This document shows positions 8,416-17,298 of a DNA stretch of 35,751 bases, in pieces (the first letter of the stretch is position 1; every line of letters begins with the position of its first letter). The position numbers and the translations under genes were made by a program. The notes beneath the pieces are model-generated. The model worked only from the letters and a program-made list of their open reading frames with translations, had not been told where the DNA came from and did no database searches. Source of the stretch: Bryobacteraceae bacterium (lineage in GTDB: Bacteria; Acidobacteriota; Terriglobia; Bryobacterales; Bryobacteraceae); NCBI GenBank assembly GCA_025928545.1, contig JAICJH010000066.1:1-35751 (forward strand), read 5' to 3'.

Positions 8416-8417
8416 GG

Positions 8418-9311
8418 TCAGGCCTCAACTCCCATCCAGGAAATCCGCCAGCCGAGTTGTTTGATCAACGCCGGACCCGTTGCGGGATCGGTGATCGCGG
8501 ACGGATTCACGGCGTTTGAAACGACCGGCAACGCCAGCTGCAGCGTGAAGCCGGTGGGGGATGGATGCGCCACGGAGACGAAATCGAGCACCATGTAGTC
8601 GGATGCGGGAATCGAGCGGCTGCCGACAATGTGCGCTGTGTAAGCGGGAACGGAGCCGAAGTGCGCAGCCGATGTATCGATAACCGCGGTAAAACCCACG
8701 TTCAACGTACCTTCTTTCCAGAGCGTCCATTTCAGATTGCCCGCGGCGACTTCAGCTGCGAAGATGGAGAACTTCGAGAGCGCCGCCGCCGAACGCCGCC
8801 CGGCAGTCGACACCGCAGCGCTGAGCGCACAATTCCGGATGAATACGGTTCCCAGAATCACGTCGCGTCCGTTATTCAGCTGGGCGGCAGTCTTCCACCG
8901 AATCGCGGGATCGTTGCTGAGCCTGACCGCACCTCCCTGTGAACAGGCTGTTGCGCTGCGCTGCTCCTCAACGGGTTCGTCCGCATCATTGACGTAGTTG
9001 GCGACCACGTAGTAGCGTGCAGCGGAGCCATCGGCAGCTCCGGGCACCGCGGGAATGGGCAACGAAACCGGGGTGCTCAGAATGAGTTCATGCCCGTCGA
9101 TATCGGTTGCATATCCGGGGCTCACTGTGACAGACGTATCGCCGCGCGCACCCTGCACGTTGAAGCCGTAGCAGATTCCCCAGTCGTGCAGGGTTCGATT
9201 GTGCAGCCACCGCAGTTCGCTATTGTTGTCGCCCAGAACGCTGAGATCGTTCGCGCTCAGCAATTCACCGGGGAAGAAAATAACCCGTTCCAAGGAAGGA
9301 ATTGAGCTCAT
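8418..9311 (-). CDS. Fibre/baseplate-associated protein, paralogue 2
   Basis: A 297-aa protein. The N-terminal shared domain is clear: RVIFFPGELLSANDLSVLGD, LHNRTLHDWGICYGFNV, SPGYATDIDGHELIL. The C-terminal half also resembles that of paralogue 1: a DTSAAHFGSVPAYTAHIVGS segment, a GFTLQLALP strand and a final LGWRISWMGVE. The start is taken at 9311 because it makes an ATGA overlap with the upstream stop and lies 8 nt after AGGGGG; the ATG at 9317 would be too close to that site. The paired N- and C-terminal similarity to paralogue 1 points to a tandem duplication. Function is inferred from context as a baseplate-attached fibre or collar subunit. Confidence 0.7.
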   Translation of the reverse strand: MSSIPSLERVIFFPGELLSANDLSVLGDNNSELRWLHNRTLHDWGICYGFNVQGARGDTSVTVSPGYATDIDGHELILSTPVSLPIPAVPGAADGSAARYYVVANYVNDADEPVEEQRSATACSQGGAVRLSNDPAIRWKTAAQLNNGRDVILGTVFIRNCALSAAVSTAGRRSAAALSKFSIFAAEVAAGNLKWTLWKEGTLNVGFTAVIDTSAAHFGSVPAYTAHIVGSRSIPASDYMVLDFVSVAHPSPTGFTLQLALPVVSNAVNPSAITDPATGPALIKQLGWRISWMGVEA

Positions 9312-10180
9312 ATCCATAGCCCCCTCTGTATTTCGATGGCAAACCACGCGATGCTGAGCCCCGCGTCTTCTGCCTGAGCCGCCGTCATTGTTTTATCCGT
9401 TTTGAAACCCTGCGCGAGTGTGGCCGGGCGCAGGACAAATGTAAAGCGGGCGGCGTTTGCTTCGGAGATAAAGCTCTGAGCGATGTGCGATCCGGCGCCG
9501 CTGAGCCAGGCAAAGTACGCCGGGGTCGAGACAAAGCCCGCGTCGGACGTATCGACTTCCGCTACAACTTCCCGCAGGGCTCCCGAACGGTCTGCCCATC
9601 CGGTTTGCCCGGCCAGCGTTACATCGGACCACATGTGCGATTGCCCCATCGACCTGGCGTGGCGAGCAACGGACATATCGATCTTGCTTGCGAGCTTGCC
9701 CATCGAGATCAGCGCGCGCGCAAGCAGGATGTCGTGTCCCATGCGCACCTCTCCCACAGTTTTCCAGGCGAGCACACCTTGCTCAACCGGGTGTGCTGCC
9801 TTCGCGCCCGGACAGAGGAGAGTCAGATCGGGCGGGTGCGAACAGCCGCACTGAGGAGCACCCCATGAGATGACGAGATACATAGTGACCTTGGCGGTTG
9901 AGCCGGCGGGAACATCGATTTCGGCGGTAGCGGGCAGCAGCAGCTCACGCCCTTCGATATCGAGCGCGTAACCGCGGCCCACCCGAACACGCGTCAATCC
10001 CGTCGCCACGACATTCAGCCCTTCCACAATTCCCCACGTTCCGTGCTGATAGCGAATGTGAAGATGGCGAAGCCTGTCGATGCTGTTCTGGCCGTCCCGA
10101 AGATCGGCCGCGGCCAGGAGTTGACCGTCGCGCCAGGTGACGCGATCCAGCGGATCGGCGATATCGCGGGGTGTCTTCAT
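9308..10180 (-). CDS. Fibre/baseplate-associated protein, paralogue 1
   Basis: A 290-aa protein. It has the shared N-terminal domain (RVTWRDGQLLAAADLRDGQN, RYQHGTWGIVEGLNVV, GRGYALDIEGRELLLP), a short Cys segment (CGCSHPPDLTLLC), and a C-terminal domain with VDTSDAGFVSTPAYFAWLSG and a closing LSIAWFAIEI that parallels paralogue 2. The reading frame is open to 10366, but the ATG at 10180 overlaps the stop of the baseplate-J gene as ATGA and follows AGGTGA at 8 nt. The long upstream extension has unrelated Arg-rich composition and is a shadow. The position directly after the two baseplate-J genes suggests attachment to the baseplate. Confidence 0.7.
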   Translation of the reverse strand: MKTPRDIADPLDRVTWRDGQLLAAADLRDGQNSIDRLRHLHIRYQHGTWGIVEGLNVVATGLTRVRVGRGYALDIEGRELLLPATAEIDVPAGSTAKVTMYLVISWGAPQCGCSHPPDLTLLCPGAKAAHPVEQGVLAWKTVGEVRMGHDILLARALISMGKLASKIDMSVARHARSMGQSHMWSDVTLAGQTGWADRSGALREVVAEVDTSDAGFVSTPAYFAWLSGAGSHIAQSFISEANAARFTFVLRPATLAQGFKTDKTMTAAQAEDAGLSIAWFAIEIQRGLWI

Positions 10181-12546
10181 GATGCGGTCACCTGTATTCT
10201 GTGGGCTCCGGACGATACGAGGAAAGTGGGGCAGAGCCTGATATCCCCGCACTGCGGTGCACCCGAATCGGCAGTCAGCGTCATCGACGTGACATAGTCG
10301 ACGCCGGGAACGGTTGCGATGCGCTGCAGGATTTCCGCATGGTAGACGCTGCGGCCGAAGGGCCATCCAAGACCCGCCGGCCCTCCGGAGAGAGGGCTCA
10401 GAAAGGCGGCCAGCGCGGCGAGGATTCCACTTTGCACGTTGGCGACGTTTGCGCCGGTCAGTGCCTGCACGGTGGCCGTGACTGCGATGACCACGTACGT
10501 TGGGGCGGCGAGTTCAATCCGCGTGCAGATCACTCGACGCCGATCCAGATAGCGTTTGACCGCGGCTAACAGGCCGGCGGAGGGCTTCGGTTCCGCCACA
10601 GGCATATCCGGCAGAATGACGACTGTCACCACTCCGGTAGCATGGATGCCGTGCAGCGCGGGATCGGTATCGGGCCAGGCTCGCGCGCGCCTGACCACGG
10701 TGCCCGGTACATCGAGAGCGATGCGCTCGGTATCGAGCAGATTCACCGCCTGCGACGGCGCAGGCAAGGCCATCACGCGGCTCCTCGGAATCTGATCGAG
10801 CGTGGATTGCTTCGAGTTGTCCGCCAGATCCAGAATGCGTTCGTGCGCGTGGACGACCTCCGCTGCTTCACCTTCCAGTTCGGTGAGAGGTGAGGCTGCA
10901 AGGCCGCCGGCAGCGGCAACGGGGTTTGCGGCGAGCTTCGATATCAGAGCCTGGTTCGCTAAGGAGATCGCGGCCAGTGAGACTGCGTTCGCGGGCGTAT
11001 TCGCCAGTCCAGTGATATTGCGTGAAGAGACATCGCCGTCGCGCCCCAAAGTGCTGAACCCGGTAACTACGATGGCGCTCGATTGTGGAAAAACCTGACC
11101 CCGTTCACCGTCGCCGCAGGTGATCACACCAGTTGTTGCGTCCACTGTGCAGGCAAGATCGGTGCGGTGCGATGCCAGGAAATCGGAGACTTGATTCCAA
11201 CGGGTCCAGGTGACTCCGTCATGCGTATACACGCGCAGGCAGCAGTTCTGCACAGGCGCGCCTGGAATATAAACCTGCTGTGAAGGCACTCCTCTGCCGA
11301 TTCCCGCGATGGCGAATTCAACGGCGATTGACCCGGCCACGCCTCCAGCGGGCGCAACATAGCTGAGGAACCGGAACTGCGGCGCGCCCGACGTCGGCGG
11401 GAACTGGGTAGAGAGCGCCTGCACTGTTAAATCCGGGGCGAGCGTGAACTGCAGAGAAATTTCGGCGCCGGGAGACGGGGGCAGGGGAAGCGGCAAAACG
11501 GTGCCGGCAATTGTGAGCTGTTGCCACAGCGGAATTCGCTGGACCGCCGACACCGCGTTCGGCTGCACGGAGTTGAGAACAACAGGGGCATCATATGCGC
11601 CACGGGCCACGCGCGCGCGCAAATAGAAGAGCGGGGCAGCCACTGAACCAAGCGTCGTCTTCGAAACGCCTGCGGGCAGGTTCACTTCCACCAAACCATC
11701 CAGCGTCAGCGAGCGCGTGTCATCCACAACCTGCCCCGCCAGAGGTCGTGCAGGAAAGCTGGCGGGGGTAAGCGCTGTCCAGGTTCCCGCGACAAAGGCT
11801 TCCCAAACGATTCGCGCCGAGTGGTGGGGCGGCGCGGGTTTTGGCGTCAGATCGCAGTCGTCATTCGGAGGGGGCGCATCGCCGCAGGTCCATCCCGGAG
11901 GTTGCGGCATACACGCCAACTGCTGCGCCTCTGCCTCGGCCATTAATCGAGCGCGATCCGCCGCTGTATTGCCCGGGCCGTTGAACCAGAGCCAGAATGC
12001 GACGGGCGAACCGGCGGGAATCGCATCGAAACCCAGATAGAGAGCCGCCCCGGGTTGTGGGTCGATTCCCAGGGCGGTCACAGGTAAGCCATCGGACATG
12101 TCCCGCGAATAGTCGCGAAGCGCTCCGGTTCCCGTATCCACCAGAAGCGCGCTGAGGGATACCTGCGCAACATCGATGGCGCGCGTGCCGGCAAATAACG
12201 TTGGAGGCCCGTCAACAGTCTTCGCGGTGAATTGCAGGCCTTCGGGCAGGGAGATCGGGGGCCCGGCGGGAACCGGCTGAAAATCGATTACCGTACACGC
12301 AGGCATCGGCCCGCGTTTCGGAAAACCGATAAACGAGAGGAATTTCCATCTGAAGCGGTCGGGAACCTGATTGAGCTGATACGCCATCGACTCCGTCAGC
12401 CACGCCAGGGCTTCCAGGAGCGTGATGCCGGGATCGTGCGTGTTGAAATCCGTCCACTGCGGCGCATAACGCGGAATCAGCGGAATCGCTTCCTGCGTCA
12501 GATCCTGCCAGCGGCGGTCGTCGAGATTGGGAAGTGGCAGCGGCAT
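10177..12546 (-). CDS. Baseplate J-like protein (second, Afp12-type)
   Basis: A 789-aa wedge protein of the baseplate-J/gp6 group. The N-terminus is the characteristic LDDRRWQDLTQEAIPLIPRYAP followed by WTDFNTHDPGITLLEALAWL and MAYQLNQVPDRF, key parts given in short. Such openings are typical of 'putative baseplate assembly protein' families in eCIS and related tails. The C-terminal part has AVKRYLDRRRVICTRIEL, an LSPLSGGPAGLGWPFGRSVY segment and ILQRIATVPGVDYV, shared with the preceding baseplate-J protein and typical of the gp6/gpJ ring-forming domain. Middle regions are beta-rich. The start lies 6 nt after the upstream stop; no strong ribosome-binding site is seen, so coupling is likely. 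It would form the inner baseplate ring with its larger partner. Confidence 0.9.
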   Translation of the reverse strand: MPLPLPNLDDRRWQDLTQEAIPLIPRYAPQWTDFNTHDPGITLLEALAWLTESMAYQLNQVPDRFRWKFLSFIGFPKRGPMPACTVIDFQPVPAGPPISLPEGLQFTAKTVDGPPTLFAGTRAIDVAQVSLSALLVDTGTGALRDYSRDMSDGLPVTALGIDPQPGAALYLGFDAIPAGSPVAFWLWFNGPGNTAADRARLMAEAEAQQLACMPQPPGWTCGDAPPPNDDCDLTPKPAPPHHSARIVWEAFVAGTWTALTPASFPARPLAGQVVDDTRSLTLDGLVEVNLPAGVSKTTLGSVAAPLFYLRARVARGAYDAPVVLNSVQPNAVSAVQRIPLWQQLTIAGTVLPLPLPPSPGAEISLQFTLAPDLTVQALSTQFPPTSGAPQFRFLSYVAPAGGVAGSIAVEFAIAGIGRGVPSQQVYIPGAPVQNCCLRVYTHDGVTWTRWNQVSDFLASHRTDLACTVDATTGVITCGDGERGQVFPQSSAIVVTGFSTLGRDGDVSSRNITGLANTPANAVSLAAISLANQALISKLAANPVAAAGGLAASPLTELEGEAAEVVHAHERILDLADNSKQSTLDQIPRSRVMALPAPSQAVNLLDTERIALDVPGTVVRRARAWPDTDPALHGIHATGVVTVVILPDMPVAEPKPSAGLLAAVKRYLDRRRVICTRIELAAPTYVVIAVTATVQALTGANVANVQSGILAALAAFLSPLSGGPAGLGWPFGRSVYHAEILQRIATVPGVDYVTSMTLTADSGAPQCGDIRLCPTFLVSSGAHRIQVTAS

Positions 12547-12552
12547 AGCGGA

Positions 12553-15500
12553 TCAGACGTTCGGAGCGCCCTCCATCGTAATCAGCATTGGTCCGGCGGC
12601 AACCAATCGCTCCGGCTGCACTGTCACCATGTCGCCCGCCGGAATGAGATCCACCAGCAGTTCGAGCAGCCGGACATAATCGACTCCGTCCACGCTTTCC
12701 ACCAGGGTCGCGACATCGGACAGACGAACACTGCGCCCGAAGGGCCAGCCGCGGCCGTTGCGGCCTCCGTAAAGCGGATGAAAAAATGTGTTCAGGGCGC
12801 GAACAACAGCGTCTTTGACAATTCCGGACTGGTCGATTTCTTTCGCTGCTATTGTGGCGCTGACGCCGACGGGCAGGTAGTTCGGCGGTATCGCGGCAAT
12901 TCGGCCGGGCTCGATGGATGCGGCAGAGCGCTCCGCGATGTATGCGGCCACTTCCTGCTTGAGTTCATAGGACGGGGCGGGCTGCGGATCGAGACTATGC
13001 GGCACAAGAATCAAAGTCACCCAACCTGGCGCCGGACGAAGATTGGCACTTGTTGCAGGCAGGCAGCGGACGATGGCAACTCCGGGCGAGGCTTCGAGCG
13101 CCAGCGCCTCGTAGTCGGCGGCTGAAAGCGCCGAACCGCGATGCCGGAGCACCTGGGGCCCGCGCCATTTCACGTCATAGGCACTTTCCGTGTCCGCGCC
13201 TCCTTCGGCGGCCGCCGGATTAGTAACGCTCTGTGCCGTGGCGCCGCTCAGGAGTTGACTGATCGCCCCGGCGGCGACATTGCCCGCAAGCCCTCCACCA
13301 GCTCTGTAACGCACGGCCATGATGTTCGAATTAGCCGGTGTCGGCAATTTGCCGTTGATGCCATTCCCGAAAACAATTCGCCCGCTCGCGCGCTCCGGGA
13401 CGTAGTGCCTGTCATCCGGGCCGGAAAAATAAAAGTTCGGCTGTGCGAGCCACGTCACCCAGACTTCCGTGAGCTGTCCCGTGCGCGGATCGTTGACTGT
13501 GCGGATATCCGCGCTGGTGAATCCCTGCGCGAACAATTGTTCCTGAAGCACCGGAAACTCCACGTTTGCCTGGGCACCCGAGAGTTCGCGAACCTGAACC
13601 TGTTCGCCTTCGAGTACCGGAAACTGCCGGAAGTACATCGACTGATTGGGCTGCCCGGTTCCGGAGCCCAGCGTTTCGTTCGTAATGGTCTGGACCTGGC
13701 GAGCCCAGACAGCATTCGGATAGATGCCCTTTACCTGACTGAATACCGGCATTCCGTCGGCCTTCAGCCGGGCACGCACCCAATCGAGCGACCGACCGAA
13801 GCGGGGCAGCGCGGCGAGCGATGCGGTCGTATTCGAGTAGGTTCCGGCGAGCGGCGTCACCAGTCGGATCCGCGCTCCATCGATGGAATCGATGGTGACG
13901 ACTTCAGCCTTTTTATCCGGGTCGAGCACGATCCGGTCACCGGCCCTGAAGACCGCGGCCGCGAGTGGATCGGATGCGGTTACGACGGATCCGGATGCGG
14001 ACGGCACATTTATTTTCGGCCGCGCCGGCGCGCCGGGATCGAGAAACGCCACCATTCCGTCACGCGCCAGCGCCCCGGTGTCGTCGCTGACCGCCAACGT
14101 CTGCCAGGCACTGGCCGACCACCCTTCCCAAACCAGAGGCGGGCCATCGGTATCCGATTCGGTTATATGAAAGAAGAAGGAAAGATAATCGTTCGGCAGC
14201 GGCTTGTTAAATCCCAGATACAGCGAAGGAAGCGTGTCCGCTACCGGATGATAGGGAGCGTACGGCCCGCCGGGGTTCGCCGCGGTGGGAGTGTGGCTTT
14301 CCACGACAAAATCATTCCAGGTCAATGTCTGATCGGGTGCAGTCCATGCCGACCGGTAGGTGTATCCGATGGCGATGTCGCTGAGGGCCGGCGGCCGGGG
14401 CTGAAGGACAGGAACATAGTTGGTCTGTCCCGACTCCGGATCGGTCCAACTCACCAGCAGGAGAACGTTGTAGCTGCCGCTCGCCAGGCGCGCCCGCATC
14501 CCGAGCGAGGCCGTTCCGTTCAGGTCGAAGGTGGCGATATCGTGGGGCACCGTAAACGAAATCTCGCCGGAACCCTTCAGGTTTGTTGCATCGTCATTCA
14601 GCGGTCCCACCAGCGCCTGCCACTCATGTCCGTTGAAGTACTCCCACACCAGACGCGCAGGCGAGAGCACCGGAGGATTCACTCCCGCCGCGCCAGCTGC
14701 ACCGACCGCTTTGATCTTCGAGAGCGTGCCGATCGCGGTTTGAGATTCCTTGAACGTGTCGAAGCCTTCGTTGAGAGTGAACCAGAAGTAACTGGCGACC
14801 ATGGAGTTGACCCACGAATTCACATCGATTCCGGTGACTGTCGATTGCAGCGTTTGCAGCGCGGTGAGGAGAGTCGCGATCGGAGTCTTGAGATTCCCGA
14901 TGCCAGCCACCGTCGACAGACCGCCGATAGCTGTATTCAGACTGTCGATATCGTTCTGCACCGAAGTGACGTCCACTTGTGCCGCGAACAAGTCGATAAT
15001 GGTCGTTGCGCAATCCGCCACGCTGGTGGCCATCTGTTTTGCCGTTGCAACCAGATCCACCTCCGCCTGGGTAACTACAGCGGCATACTTCGCGCCGACC
15101 GTGTCCGCCTCCTCTTCCGGCGTCTTCGCGCGGTCGATGCAAATGGTTACTCTGGCGCCGGGCTTGCTGAACACTTCCTGGCTTGTGAAATAGAAAACGG
15201 CATCGGTCCCCGGAGCCTTGCCCAGCGGGTAGAACATCTTCGTGAGATCCAGCGGTGTACTTCCGGAAAAGGCCGCGTCGATTTGCGCGGTGCCTTTGCA
15301 CCCGGCGCCGCCGGGGCCGTGGGTGAGTGAGCGATCGAGCGTCGTACGCAGGCTGATTTCATTCACCACCGCAAAGGTTCTTGCCGGATCCGGCGGCAGC
15401 GGCGAAACCAGTCTGCCGCGAATCCAGTAATTCGAAATATTTCCGACAGAGGTGCGGGCGGAATCTCCGCAGTCGGCTTTGAGTGTCAGTGTGCCGCTGC

Positions 15501-16206
15501 GAGTAAGCCCCGCGGTAGCGTCCTGACTGGCCGCGGCGTCGATGGGGTCGAAATCGTGGAATGGCCGCCACGTAGTGCCGTCATGGAATTCCCACCGGAA
15601 TATCACCGCTTTGCTGCCGGCGGTGGACAGAGTAAACCTCACTTCAACAGTCGCTTTGCCCATGAATGCCAGCAGGGTTTTCTGCGACAGATACAGCACG
15701 TGGTCCACGGGCGACGGGTTGTCGAACAACTGGAATGCGCGGTTACCCGCGAGATCCTTCGAGTGATCCACGTAGCCGTCGCGGTCGGGCCAGAGGGAAA
15801 TTACCTGAGTCAACGCGGCCGCCGTCATCGCGATATCGGTTTCGGTTTCGAAAACCACAGGGGTGGAGATTCCGGGCAGGCTGGCCCCGGCGCGTGTCCC
15901 GGCTGGTATGTGTGCATCCGTCGTGAGGGGCAGCGGTTGAAACACGAGCGGGGCGCGCGCAGGCTGCGCGGGAATCAGGTTGATCCCCAGCATGTCGAGG
16001 AATGCCAGCTTGTCGAGGTCCGGAGCCTGATTCAGCCGCTGCGCGACAATCGACGAGAAGCGCGCCACCATCTGCATCAACGCCGTTGTTGCGCCCTCGG
16101 CAAGCGGCGGCAACTCCGGCACAAACGCTGTCTGGATTGCCGTCAGGCCCGTATAGAAGTCCTGCGCGGAGCGCGGGTCGAGAACGGGAGTTTCTGTGTC
16201 GCTCAC
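12553..16206 (-). CDS. Large baseplate J-like protein (Afp11-type)
   Basis: A 1217-aa baseplate-J/gp6 homologue. The N-terminus (FYTGLTAIQTAFVPELP, ALMQMVARFSSIVAQRLNQAP, LAFLDMLGINL) is the wedge-docking helix region; the C-terminus has HRGSALSAADYEALALEASPG, an NRGWPFGRSV-like GRGWPFGRSVRLSDV and VESVDGVDYVRLLEL, typical of the family. Between about residues 355 and 490 is an Ala/Thr-rich helical insertion (EEEADTVGAKYAAVVTQAEV, then DIDSLNTAIGGLSTV) not usual in smaller homologues. The true start is GTG at 16206: it overlaps the preceding stop as GTGA and follows AAGGAG at 8 nt; the in-frame extension to 16356 lies in the gp25 gene. It forms the main wedge of the baseplate. Confidence 0.9.
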   Translation of the reverse strand: MSDTETPVLDPRSAQDFYTGLTAIQTAFVPELPPLAEGATTALMQMVARFSSIVAQRLNQAPDLDKLAFLDMLGINLIPAQPARAPLVFQPLPLTTDAHIPAGTRAGASLPGISTPVVFETETDIAMTAAALTQVISLWPDRDGYVDHSKDLAGNRAFQLFDNPSPVDHVLYLSQKTLLAFMGKATVEVRFTLSTAGSKAVIFRWEFHDGTTWRPFHDFDPIDAAASQDATAGLTRSGTLTLKADCGDSARTSVGNISNYWIRGRLVSPLPPDPARTFAVVNEISLRTTLDRSLTHGPGGAGCKGTAQIDAAFSGSTPLDLTKMFYPLGKAPGTDAVFYFTSQEVFSKPGARVTICIDRAKTPEEEADTVGAKYAAVVTQAEVDLVATAKQMATSVADCATTIIDLFAAQVDVTSVQNDIDSLNTAIGGLSTVAGIGNLKTPIATLLTALQTLQSTVTGIDVNSWVNSMVASYFWFTLNEGFDTFKESQTAIGTLSKIKAVGAAGAAGVNPPVLSPARLVWEYFNGHEWQALVGPLNDDATNLKGSGEISFTVPHDIATFDLNGTASLGMRARLASGSYNVLLLVSWTDPESGQTNYVPVLQPRPPALSDIAIGYTYRSAWTAPDQTLTWNDFVVESHTPTAANPGGPYAPYHPVADTLPSLYLGFNKPLPNDYLSFFFHITESDTDGPPLVWEGWSASAWQTLAVSDDTGALARDGMVAFLDPGAPARPKINVPSASGSVVTASDPLAAAVFRAGDRIVLDPDKKAEVVTIDSIDGARIRLVTPLAGTYSNTTASLAALPRFGRSLDWVRARLKADGMPVFSQVKGIYPNAVWARQVQTITNETLGSGTGQPNQSMYFRQFPVLEGEQVQVRELSGAQANVEFPVLQEQLFAQGFTSADIRTVNDPRTGQLTEVWVTWLAQPNFYFSGPDDRHYVPERASGRIVFGNGINGKLPTPANSNIMAVRYRAGGGLAGNVAAGAISQLLSGATAQSVTNPAAAEGGADTESAYDVKWRGPQVLRHRGSALSAADYEALALEASPGVAIVRCLPATSANLRPAPGWVTLILVPHSLDPQPAPSYELKQEVAAYIAERSAASIEPGRIAAIPPNYLPVGVSATIAAKEIDQSGIVKDAVVRALNTFFHPLYGGRNGRGWPFGRSVRLSDVATLVESVDGVDYVRLLELLVDLIPAGDMVTVQPERLVAAGPMLITMEGAPNV

Positions 16207-16616
16207 TGCCGATCTCCTTCGCTCAGGTAAAACGGGTAAACCAGGTTGTAAAACACGTTGGTCAGACGCACGCGATAACGAATATCGATAGAGAGAGACC
16301 CGGTCGAGGGCTGCGGCGTTACCTTTACAGTGATTTGATCGATGCGGGGCTCCCACTCCACCAGAGCTTTCTGCACGTTGTATTGCGCGAGCGCCGCAGT
16401 CGTTGTGTTCATCGGCTCAAAGAGCAAAGTCTTCAGGCCCGCACCAAAATCGGGGCGCATCACGCGCTCGCCCGGCGCCGTCCCCAGAATGATCCGGATC
16501 GCCTGCTCGATGTCGGCTTCATGCGCGACAGTAGCCACATCGCCGGTGGGCGACGCGGCGGGCGGGAACGCCCACCCTGTTCCGAGAAACGCTTTTCCCT
16601 GTGTTGGTGTGGCCAT
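16203..16616 (-). CDS. gp25-like baseplate wedge protein (Afp9-type)
   Basis: A 137-aa GPW/gp25-family protein, the small wedge piece that links the sheath start to the baseplate. It has the family pattern: GTGWAFPP at the start, HEADIEQAIRIILGTAPGER, VMRPDFGAGLKTLLFEP, and an amphipathic strand pair ending in YRVRLTNVFYNLVYPFYL. The length is typical. It begins 4 nt after the spike stop with no clear ribosome-binding site and ends in a GTGA overlap with the large baseplate-J gene, so translation is coupled on both sides. Confidence 0.93.
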   Translation of the reverse strand: MATPTQGKAFLGTGWAFPPAASPTGDVATVAHEADIEQAIRIILGTAPGERVMRPDFGAGLKTLLFEPMNTTTAALAQYNVQKALVEWEPRIDQITVKVTPQPSTGSLSIDIRYRVRLTNVFYNLVYPFYLSEGDRQ

Positions 16617-16620
16617 GGGA

Positions 16621-17298
16621 TCAGGGGTTGATATTCACTACGCCGCCGGTAATCGTGCATACGGCGGTGGCGGCAATGTTCACAGTGGGGGCCGAAAGAT
16701 TCAGGGCGGTAGTCGCGGCCAGGGTAAGGGTTGCGCCGGCGATCTGAATCCCGGCGGGAGTCACGACAATCGTCGCGCCGCCGACGGTGATCGATACGGA
16801 GGTGGCCGAAAGCATCGCGGTTCCGGCATTCGTCATCGTGATGCTTTGAGCCGCAACCGGTGCGAGAATCTGAACCATGGGAGGAGCTTCCACCATCAGA
16901 AGCTGGTTACCCGTCAGAGTGCGAATCGAATAACTGGTGCGCACCGGTGAGTCGGGTACCGGAATATTTGGCAACGGCGGCGCGAATCCGTTCCACAGAC
17001 TGCCGATGACGTAGGGAACATTCACGTCACCCTGTTCGAAAGCCACCAACACCTCGTCGCCGACCTGCGGGAAAAAAGAAACGCCGCAGGCAGGGCCGCT
17101 CATCGGCGCCGCAATGCGAGCCCACGGACTCAGATCCACATCGTCGATAAAGGGCAACTGAACCTGTACGCGGCCCAGTTGCATGAGATCCATGAGGTTG
17201 ATCACCCGGCCTGTCACGACTCCGTAGAATCGCTTTGGCTCCTGCTCTTCATCCGGTTCGGGAGGATCTGCTAACCAGTCGACTGATACCGAAGTCAC
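16621..17298 (-). CDS. Spike protein, gpV/VgrG C-domain-like (Afp8-type spike part)
   Basis: A 225-aa spike. Residues about 22-115 form the OB-fold of phage baseplate protein V (FYGVVTGRVINLMDLMQLGR, VQVQLPFIDD, PWARIAAPMSGPACGVSF, FPQVGDEVLVAFEQGD, YVIGSLWNG). Residues about 140-225 are short Val/Thr/Ala-rich repeats (ITMTNAGTAMLSATSVSI, ITVGGATIVVTPAGIQI), the expected triple beta-helix needle that carries the PAAR tip. The start is GTG at 17298: it overlaps the hub stop as GTGA and has AAAGGAG about 8 nt upstream. Hub and spike are separate polypeptides here, unlike the fused VgrG. Confidence 0.92.
   Translation of the reverse strand: MTSVSVDWLADPPEPDEEQEPKRFYGVVTGRVINLMDLMQLGRVQVQLPFIDDVDLSPWARIAAPMSGPACGVSFFPQVGDEVLVAFEQGDVNVPYVIGSLWNGFAPPLPNIPVPDSPVRTSYSIRTLTGNQLLMVEAPPMVQILAPVAAQSITMTNAGTAMLSATSVSITVGGATIVVTPAGIQIAGATLTLAATTALNLSAPTVNIAATAVCTITGGVVNINP

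Noticed and set aside
13141..15330. A 729-codon open frame on the plus strand
   Set aside because: It lies wholly antisense to the large baseplate-J gene, is rich in Arg, Gly and His, shows no domain motifs and has no ribosome-binding site. It is a GC-rich shadow. The same holds for other long antisense frames at 27078-29318 (+), 29972-31414 (+), 2181-3254 (-) and 34321-35586 (-).
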